From the NCBI GenBank assembly GCA_033764075.1, contig JANRJH010000018.1, positions 160,415-224,414 on the forward strand: 64,000 nucleotides of DNA. The letters are read 5' to 3'. Position numbers and translations under genes: made by a program. This DNA comes from M3007 sp033764075 (GTDB lineage: Bacteria > Bacteroidota > Bacteroidia > Chitinophagales > Saprospiraceae). Below, piece by piece: positions 58,850 through 64,000 of the stretch (its first letter is position 1; every line of letters starts with the position of its first letter). The notes beneath the pieces were generated by a model. It was not told the DNA's origin. It ran no database searches and saw only the letters and a program-made list of their open reading frames with translations.

Positions 58850-61800
58850 ATGAAACCCTTTCGCCTTATGCTTCGCTTCCGGTTATTGTTTCTTTTTCTT
58901 CCGATTTTTTGTCAACCCCTGCTCGCCCAGCAAACCACCTTTTACACGGAATCTCAGCGCCAGTACCGACGTGGTCTCGACCTGTACGGTCAGCGTTTGT
59001 TTGGACTGGCGCAGGAGCGCTTTGAGCGGGTAAACACCCCGCTGGCGGTGGATGAAATGCAACTTCGCCCGGTGAACGAAGCCCAGTGGGAGGAGATGCG
59101 CACCCTGGCGGAGCTGTATGAGGCCAAGGCGGCGACCCGCCTGGAGCAGCCCGACGCGGAGATGCTGGTGTACGATTTCCTGCGCACCCACACACCGTCG
59201 CCCATCGCCGCCCAGGCCGCGCTGGAGGTCGGCGACCACTACTTCAACAGCAAAGAGTACGAGCAGGCCCTGCGCTTTTACGACATGGCGCCCACAGCCT
59301 CCCCGGTCGGCAAGACAGCGGAGGAAATTCAGTTCAAAAAAGCGTATTGCTACTTCGTCACCAAGGATTTTGGCAATGCCAAGAGCGGTTTTAACAATCT
59401 TCGAAACAACACCGCGAGCGACTGGTACATTCCGGCCAACTACTACTATGGCTGTTGCGCTTTTTTTGAAAAGAAGTACGATGAAGCGGCGGCCTCTTTC
59501 AAGCGCTGCGAAGGAGCCCCCCAGTACAGCAAGCTGGCGCCTTACTACCTCTGCCAGATTTACTTTGCCCAGAAGAAATACAACGACGTGATCGCCTATG
59601 GCGAACCGCGTACCAAGGACAACAGCCTGCGCAACCTGGCAGAGATCAACCAGATGGTTGGACAATCGTACTATGAGCTCGGCGATTTCAAAAGGGCCCG
59701 CCCTTTTCTGGAGTACGGTTCCGCCAACGGCGCCAAAATGCGGGCGGCCGATCACTACCAGCTCGGATACACGCAGTACATGGCCGGCGACTACGCCAAA
59801 GCGATCGACAATTTTGAACAACTCAACAACCAAGACAGCCTCCTGGGGCAAAACGCGCACTACCATAAAGGGGACTGCTACCTGCAAACCGGGAATAAAT
59901 TCAACGCCCGCACCGCTTTTGGGCAGGCGTCCAAAATGCCCTTCGACCCCTCGGTTCGGGAGGATGCCCTGTTCAACTACGCCAAGCTCAGCTATGAGCT
60001 GAAATACGACCGCGATGCCATAGACGCCCTGCAAAAAATTCCGCCCGAGTCGCGCTACCGCGAACAGGCGCAGGCGCTCATGGCCGAGGTGTTGCTCAAC
60101 ACCCGCGACTATGACCGGGCCTTGTCTTTGCTGGACGGCGTCCCCAACCGGTCACAAAAACTGAACGCCACCTACCAGCAACTGGCCTACCTGCGCGGTG
60201 TGCAGTTGTACCAGAACAACCAGGATGAAGAGGCGCGGCGCTTTTTCAACCGGGCCCTCGATTACCCGATCGACAAGCGCACCACCACCCTCGTTTCCTA
60301 TTGGCTCGGCGCCATCGCCAACGAGCAAAAAGAGTACCCCATTAGCAAGAACCACATGAATGCCTTTCTGGGCCAGGCCAAAAATTACAACGACCTGCCG
60401 GAAGAAAGCAGTCTGTACATGGGGCAGTATGTACAAGGCTATAACCTGTTGCAAACCAAAGACTATGCCGGCGCGCAAACGCAGTTTAAAGCGTCGGTCG
60501 ACGGCATTAACCGGAACAAGGCCGCCATTCGGTCCGATCAAATCAAAAACGGTGTGTTGGGCGACGCCATTCTGCGCTCCGGCGATTGCAGTTTCAAGCT
60601 GGGAAAATACACCGAAGCGATCAAATATTACGACGAAGCGGTGCGCAACCGGTACGATGGCTTCGAATATGCCCTGTATCAGAAGGCCATCATCAAGGGA
60701 CTGCAAAACGAGCCGCTGGACAAAATTGTGCTGCTGGAAGAGCTGAGCACCAAATACCCCGGCAGCCGCTATGCCGACGAAGCCCTGTTGCAACTCGGCG
60801 ACACCTACATGGGCATTGGCAAGCTAAACGAGGCCTCTGTGCCGCTGAAAAAGCTCACTACGGAGTACCGGGGCAAATCGCCGCTGGTCAACCAGGCCCT
60901 GCTCAAGCTGGGCCTCATTTCCTACAACCAGGGAAACACCACGGCGGCCACCAACTACTATAAGCAGGTGTTTGCCAACAACCCCGAAACCGCAGAGGCC
61001 AAGGACGCGCTGGTGGCCCTCGAAGAAATTTATGTGCGCGACCTGAACCGGCCCGACGAGTACTTCAATTTTTTGAGCACCATTCCTGGATACGATGTGA
61101 GCGACATGGCCAAGGACAGCGTCACATTCCGGTCGGCGCAGGCACAGTACGAACGCGGTAATTTCCAGGGCGCCATCCAGGCATACACGAACTATTTGGC
61201 ACAGTTCCCGAAAAGTCCGAATGCCGTCGTTGCCCAGTACAACCGGGCCGAGTGTTATGCGCAGCCTTCCGTCGCCCGGTACGACCTAGCCCTGAAAGAC
61301 TACGTGGATGTGTCCAACCGCGGCCCCGGCACCTACTACGCCAAGTCGAGTGAAAAAGCCGCCCTGATTTCTTTTTCTTCCAAAGATTATCAACAGGCTT
61401 ACAATTTGGGCCGTCGGTGGGAGGAAGCGGCGCCCAACAGCGCCTCCCGGTTCGATGCGCAGGTGCTGGTGCTGCAGACGGCCTACGAAACCAAATCGCG
61501 GGTGGCGGTGGATGAATACGCCGCCAAAATCCTGAACTCGGAACTGGCCAACAACAACCACCGGGCAACTGCCGCCTTTTACCAGGGTAAAATGGCGTAC
61601 GACAACCAGGAATTTGCCAAAGCCTATCCGCTTTTCCAGACCGTCACCCAACAGTCGACAGCCGAGATCATGGCCGAAAGTTACCACCGGATGATCGACA
61701 TCCGCTACCGGCAACGGCAATACGCAGAGGCGGAGGAACTGGTGACCATCGCCAACAAGGCCAGTGCCGGATACGAAGACTGGATCGCCCGAAACCTGAT

Positions 61801-62011
61801 CCTGCTCTCCGACGTGTACATGGCCCAGGGGGATATAAACAGTGCCGCCGCCGCGTTGGAAGCCGTGCTGGAAAATTACCGGGGCGGCAACCCGGAGATC
61901 ATGGACCAGGCACGCAAAAAATACGAAAAAGTGAGTGCCCCCGCCGCGAAACCCACGGAAGGCTCCAAGGGCGACGGGGGGCTGCTTGAACTGGATGAAG
62001 GCGGCGAGTAA
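58850..62011 (+). CDS. Giant exported TPR protein
   Basis: 1053 residues: a signal peptide (LRFRLLFLFLPIFCQPLLAQ) followed by roughly twenty TPR-like helical hairpins over the whole length. Examples are DHYFNSKEYEQALRFYDMAP, GGYF-type aromatic positions and AIDNFEQL. The end has a short acidic Gly-rich tail (GGLLELDEGGE). It is periplasmic by prediction. TPR arrays of this size scaffold protein complexes; here the partner is likely the outer-membrane protein encoded 52 bases downstream. The start at 58850 (MKPFRLMLRF) is preferred; 58868 is possible. Confidence 0.87.
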   Translation: MKPFRLMLRFRLLFLFLPIFCQPLLAQQTTFYTESQRQYRRGLDLYGQRLFGLAQERFERVNTPLAVDEMQLRPVNEAQWEEMRTLAELYEAKAATRLEQPDAEMLVYDFLRTHTPSPIAAQAALEVGDHYFNSKEYEQALRFYDMAPTASPVGKTAEEIQFKKAYCYFVTKDFGNAKSGFNNLRNNTASDWYIPANYYYGCCAFFEKKYDEAAASFKRCEGAPQYSKLAPYYLCQIYFAQKKYNDVIAYGEPRTKDNSLRNLAEINQMVGQSYYELGDFKRARPFLEYGSANGAKMRAADHYQLGYTQYMAGDYAKAIDNFEQLNNQDSLLGQNAHYHKGDCYLQTGNKFNARTAFGQASKMPFDPSVREDALFNYAKLSYELKYDRDAIDALQKIPPESRYREQAQALMAEVLLNTRDYDRALSLLDGVPNRSQKLNATYQQLAYLRGVQLYQNNQDEEARRFFNRALDYPIDKRTTTLVSYWLGAIANEQKEYPISKNHMNAFLGQAKNYNDLPEESSLYMGQYVQGYNLLQTKDYAGAQTQFKASVDGINRNKAAIRSDQIKNGVLGDAILRSGDCSFKLGKYTEAIKYYDEAVRNRYDGFEYALYQKAIIKGLQNEPLDKIVLLEELSTKYPGSRYADEALLQLGDTYMGIGKLNEASVPLKKLTTEYRGKSPLVNQALLKLGLISYNQGNTTAATNYYKQVFANNPETAEAKDALVALEEIYVRDLNRPDEYFNFLSTIPGYDVSDMAKDSVTFRSAQAQYERGNFQGAIQAYTNYLAQFPKSPNAVVAQYNRAECYAQPSVARYDLALKDYVDVSNRGPGTYYAKSSEKAALISFSSKDYQQAYNLGRRWEEAAPNSASRFDAQVLVLQTAYETKSRVAVDEYAAKILNSELANNNHRATAAFYQGKMAYDNQEFAKAYPLFQTVTQQSTAEIMAESYHRMIDIRYRQRQYAEAEELVTIANKASAGYEDWIARNLILLSDVYMAQGDINSAAAALEAVLENYRGGNPEIMDQARKKYEKVSAPAAKPTEGSKGDGGLLELDEGGE

Positions 62012-62063
62012 TGCCGTTTCAGGGCGTGGATTTCGGTATATTCATTTTAAAAAAATCAACCTT

Positions 62064-63695
62064 ATGAAGGTTCAACATAAAATCTTTTTTGTTTCGGCTT
62101 TTGTCTGCATAGCCTTTGGGGCAAATGCCCAAATTTCCAACGAAAGCGTCGACATCATCAAGTCTTTCGACGTGCAGTTGCTGGAATCTTTTAAACTGGA
62201 TGTTTCGCCGGCACTGCCCCCGCTGGATACCAGCACCAAAGCACAGACTTACCAGGTGCCGGCGCATCCGCTGAACGTATCGTACGAGGCGCCCCAGTTG
62301 CGGCCCATTGGTATGAAAACAGTGGCCCCGCCGGACCCATTCCGGGGCTTTGGCAAGCTGGGCGCCGGTATGCCCAATCAGTTCTGGGGCGAGGGCGGCT
62401 ACTACTTCGGGAATCCGGAAAATTTTGACGGCACCGTTTGGGCGCGGCACCACAGCGGCAACAACGACAAAAACCAGGAAAACCAGCGCTTTATCAACAA
62501 CGACATCAAAGGGAACGCAACCTTCTACCTGGAAAACAACCTCGCCGTTGGGGCCAACCTCGGGTATAGCTTTGATCGCCTGCACTACTTCGGATACGAT
62601 AACAATGAATTTTCCCTGGATGAAGAGGCTGTTCGTCAGAAATACAACACCCTGGATGTCGGCGCCACGTTCCACAACACGGCAGCCAACCCCACCGATT
62701 TGACTTTCTGGATCAAACCGCGTTTTTACAACCTGAAAGATAACTTTTCCAACAGTGAAAACGGCTTTGTTTTTGACGCCGGGGCCAATAAATGGTTTGC
62801 TGAAAAACACAACCTTCGGGTGAACCTGCACGCAGAATCCGCCAAGTTCGAGGATACACTCTCCCAAAAACTGAATAACCTGGGCATCCAGGGCTCGTAT
62901 ACATACCACGCCGACGTGTTTCGGGTCAAAGGCGGTGTCAAGCTGATGAACAGCGGCGATGACATTCACTTTTTCCCGGACGTGGAAGCGACGCTGGCCA
63001 TTTTCAAAGAGGGATTTCAGCTTTTCGGAGGCGTGACCGGCGACCTCCGCCAAAACAACATGCGTACCCTCACGGAATACAGCCCGTGGCTGAACATGCG
63101 GGGCGACTCCATCCGGAATACCAAACATTTCGATTATTTCGCGGGCATCAAGGGCAACCTTGGGTTCGTGGAATACCTCGGCCAGGTAAAGGTTGCTGAT
63201 GCAAACCAGCTGGCGCTATTCCAAACGTCTTTTCGCGATGTCAATGGCGTGCCCGCGATCACGCAATTCAGAACCTTGTACGACGACGCCAACATCATCA
63301 GCATCCAGGGCTCCGCTTCATTAACGCTGTTGGGCAACCTCAACATCGTCGGCTCTTTTTCGCAGAATATCTATACGCTGGACGTGGAAGACAAGGCCTG
63401 GGGACTTCCCTCCACGGAGGGTAACTTCGGCGCTGTGTACAAAATGCTGGAAAACAAATTGTCGCTCAGCAGTAACCTGTACGTCGCAGACGATATTCCT
63501 TTCCGGAACGAGAATGGCGACGTCTCCAACACCAACAGCTTGTTTGACCTCAATTTTGGTGGACAATTCTACTTCACCGAAAACATCGGTGTTTTTGCAG
63601 AGTTCAACAATGTGCTGAATAACAAACGCGAACGCTGGCTGAATTATCCGATGTTTGGAACGAATTTTTTGGCCGGGGTGCAGGCTCGGTTTTGA
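62064..63695 (+). CDS. Outer-membrane beta-barrel protein
   Basis: 543 residues. A signal peptide (IFFVSAFVCIAFGANAQ), a Pro-rich N-terminal part (PALPPLDTSTKAQTYQVPAHPLNVSYEAPQLRP) and a large barrel with TonB-receptor-like strands are visible (ENNLAVGANLGYSFDRLHYFGYDNNEF, ending FNNVLNNKRERWLNYPMFGTNFLAGVQARF). There is no plug domain, so it is not a TonB-dependent receptor itself. It is co-transcribed with the giant TPR protein, so a complex at the outer membrane is inferred. Export or assembly functions are possible. The next 15 bases lead into a tandem array. Confidence 0.85.
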   Translation: MKVQHKIFFVSAFVCIAFGANAQISNESVDIIKSFDVQLLESFKLDVSPALPPLDTSTKAQTYQVPAHPLNVSYEAPQLRPIGMKTVAPPDPFRGFGKLGAGMPNQFWGEGGYYFGNPENFDGTVWARHHSGNNDKNQENQRFINNDIKGNATFYLENNLAVGANLGYSFDRLHYFGYDNNEFSLDEEAVRQKYNTLDVGATFHNTAANPTDLTFWIKPRFYNLKDNFSNSENGFVFDAGANKWFAEKHNLRVNLHAESAKFEDTLSQKLNNLGIQGSYTYHADVFRVKGGVKLMNSGDDIHFFPDVEATLAIFKEGFQLFGGVTGDLRQNNMRTLTEYSPWLNMRGDSIRNTKHFDYFAGIKGNLGFVEYLGQVKVADANQLALFQTSFRDVNGVPAITQFRTLYDDANIISIQGSASLTLLGNLNIVGSFSQNIYTLDVEDKAWGLPSTEGNFGAVYKMLENKLSLSSNLYVADDIPFRNENGDVSNTNSLFDLNFGGQFYFTENIGVFAEFNNVLNNKRERWLNYPMFGTNFLAGVQARF

Positions 63696-63699
63696 GGGG

Positions 63700-63809
63700 G
63701 GCACGGGTGCCCCACGGGTGTCCCACGGGTGTCCCACGGGTGTCCCACGGGTGTCCCACGGGTGTCCCACGGGTGTCCCACGGGTGTCCCACGGGTGTCC
63801 CACGGGTGT
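63700..63809. repeat. 11-bp tandem array (CCCACGGGTGT)
   Basis: Nine exact units of CCCACGGGTGT (63711-63809), preceded by a degenerate unit at 63700-63710. The first nine bases of the unit differ at one position from the left arm of the adjacent palindrome (CCCACGGCT), suggesting the array grew from it. It lacks stops in some frames, but the resulting protein would be pure repeat and it is not annotated as coding. Confidence 0.97.
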
Positions 63810-63829
63810 CCCACGGCTGAAGCCGTGGG
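63810..63829. repeat. REP-like palindrome CCCACGGCT-GA-AGCCGTGGG
   Basis: A perfect 9-bp inverted repeat (63810-63818 and 63821-63829) with a two-base centre, 14 bases from the stop codon of the tyrosine transposase. Such hairpins next to IS200/RAYT genes are the known recognition elements of Y1 transposases. It has the same CCCA/GGCT core as the hairpin at 11717. Confidence 0.8.
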
Positions 63830-63843
63830 CTAATGGGGGGGGG

Positions 63844-64000
63844 CTACGGTTCGGGGGACTGTTCTAAACCGTGGACTTGGAGAAAGTCCAGGAATTCCGT
63901 GTCGTATGATTTGTCTGCGTGGTGTGCCTTTTGTTGCGCAATGTAATTTCGCACGACCGGCACTACGGATTCGCTCACAGAATAAGCCGCATACCCCGGA
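63844..64000 (-). CDS. IS200-like/REP-associated tyrosine transposase (RAYT), C-terminal part
   Basis: The last 52 codons of a minus-strand gene that begins beyond the right edge. The translation has GYAAYSVSES, VVRNYIAQQKAHH, YDTEFLDFLQVHGL. This is the C-terminal signature of Y1-transposase proteins of the REP-associated group, where the Tyr in VRNYIAQQ is the likely catalytic residue and HH and the EFLxFL helix follow. It is too short to show the HuH motif. Stop TAG at 63846-63844. Confidence 0.85.
   Translation of the reverse strand, partial: PGYAAYSVSESVVPVVRNYIAQQKAHHADKSYDTEFLDFLQVHGLEQSPEP

Noticed and set aside
63321..63803. A minus-strand open frame running through the 11-bp array, giving a Gly-His-Pro-Trp repeat peptide
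   Set aside because: The frame stays open only because the array lacks stops, and it runs antisense into the outer-membrane barrel gene. There is no start context or known motif.

Overview
This 64 kb window comes from the chromosome of a Bacteroidota bacterium, and the gene content fits the Saprospiria/Chitinophagia side of the phylum best (class is an inference). Evidence: at least four proteins end in a type IX secretion (T9SS) C-terminal sorting domain (xVFPNPxxxxxxx). There is a TonB-dependent receptor, plus Bacteroidota-typical families (DUF1573, DUF2911, DUF1599, BT_3928-like DoxX). The LytS/LytTR two-component pair is of the common Bacteroidota kind. Many genes are preceded by the Bacteroidota -7 promoter motif TAnnTTTG rather than by sigma70-type boxes, and Shine-Dalgarno sequences are mostly absent. 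The sequence is moderately GC-rich, with short AT-rich promoter islands. No rRNA, tRNA, CRISPR array, prophage or complete insertion sequence was seen.

Layout. 1-3.85 kb (minus): heavy-metal efflux operon (Cu P-type ATPase, HMA chaperone, NicO/UreH-like membrane protein, CDF exporter cut by the left edge). 3.9-12.3 kb: cation/Ca exchanger, FAD oxidoreductase, a LamG surface protein, a TonB receptor under a TPP riboswitch (predicted thiamine uptake), a secreted double-PDZ protein and a NadR-like kinase. 12.4-20.3 kb: Era GTPase, dihydroorotase, an RsmB-type rRNA methyltransferase, a delta-60 repeat surface protein and a GH36 alpha-galactosidase. 20.3-27.7 kb: AlgH/YqgE, FabD, IlvE, a phosphodiesterase, FabH, an MBL-rhodanese sulfur enzyme and a DUF1573 protein. 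27.8-36.9 kb: NDH-2, a small outer-membrane barrel, an orphan ABC permease with a GHMP kinase, glycine decarboxylase and a secreted glycosidase. 37-43.3 kb: homogentisate dioxygenase, QueA, a divergent PncB-like protein translationally coupled to DapF, and HtrA. 43.3-49.7 kb: a nearly 1000-residue exported coiled-coil protein, a lipoprotein, a GT-C glycosyltransferase, FolE and a pyruvoyl-tetrahydropterin-synthase-type enzyme. 49.9-58.6 kb: LytS/LytTR, a BT_3928/DUF1599/NifU operon, MsrA, a T9SS-tagged SpoIID protein, a DUF2911-TPR protein and an unknown helical protein. 58.8-63.7 kb: a giant TPR protein paired with an outer-membrane barrel. The right edge holds the 3' end of an IS200/REP-associated tyrosine transposase beside a perfect palindrome and an 11-bp tandem array.

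Most of the window is ordinary housekeeping and envelope biology. The unusual signals are in the non-coding DNA: heptanucleotide tandem arrays that contain the stop codons of two genes; two palindromes with the same CCCA/GGCT...AGCC/TGGG core, one beside the transposase; a palindromic divergent promoter between fabD and ilvE operons; and an inverted repeat that can hide the start codon of the NADH dehydrogenase gene. The most interesting proteins are a PncB-like protein that seems to lack the usual catalytic region, a CxxxxxHGH pterin synthase beside FolE, and a T9SS-exported SpoIID domain. Start codons were chosen from domain boundaries and neighbour spacing, so several are uncertain by a few codons.
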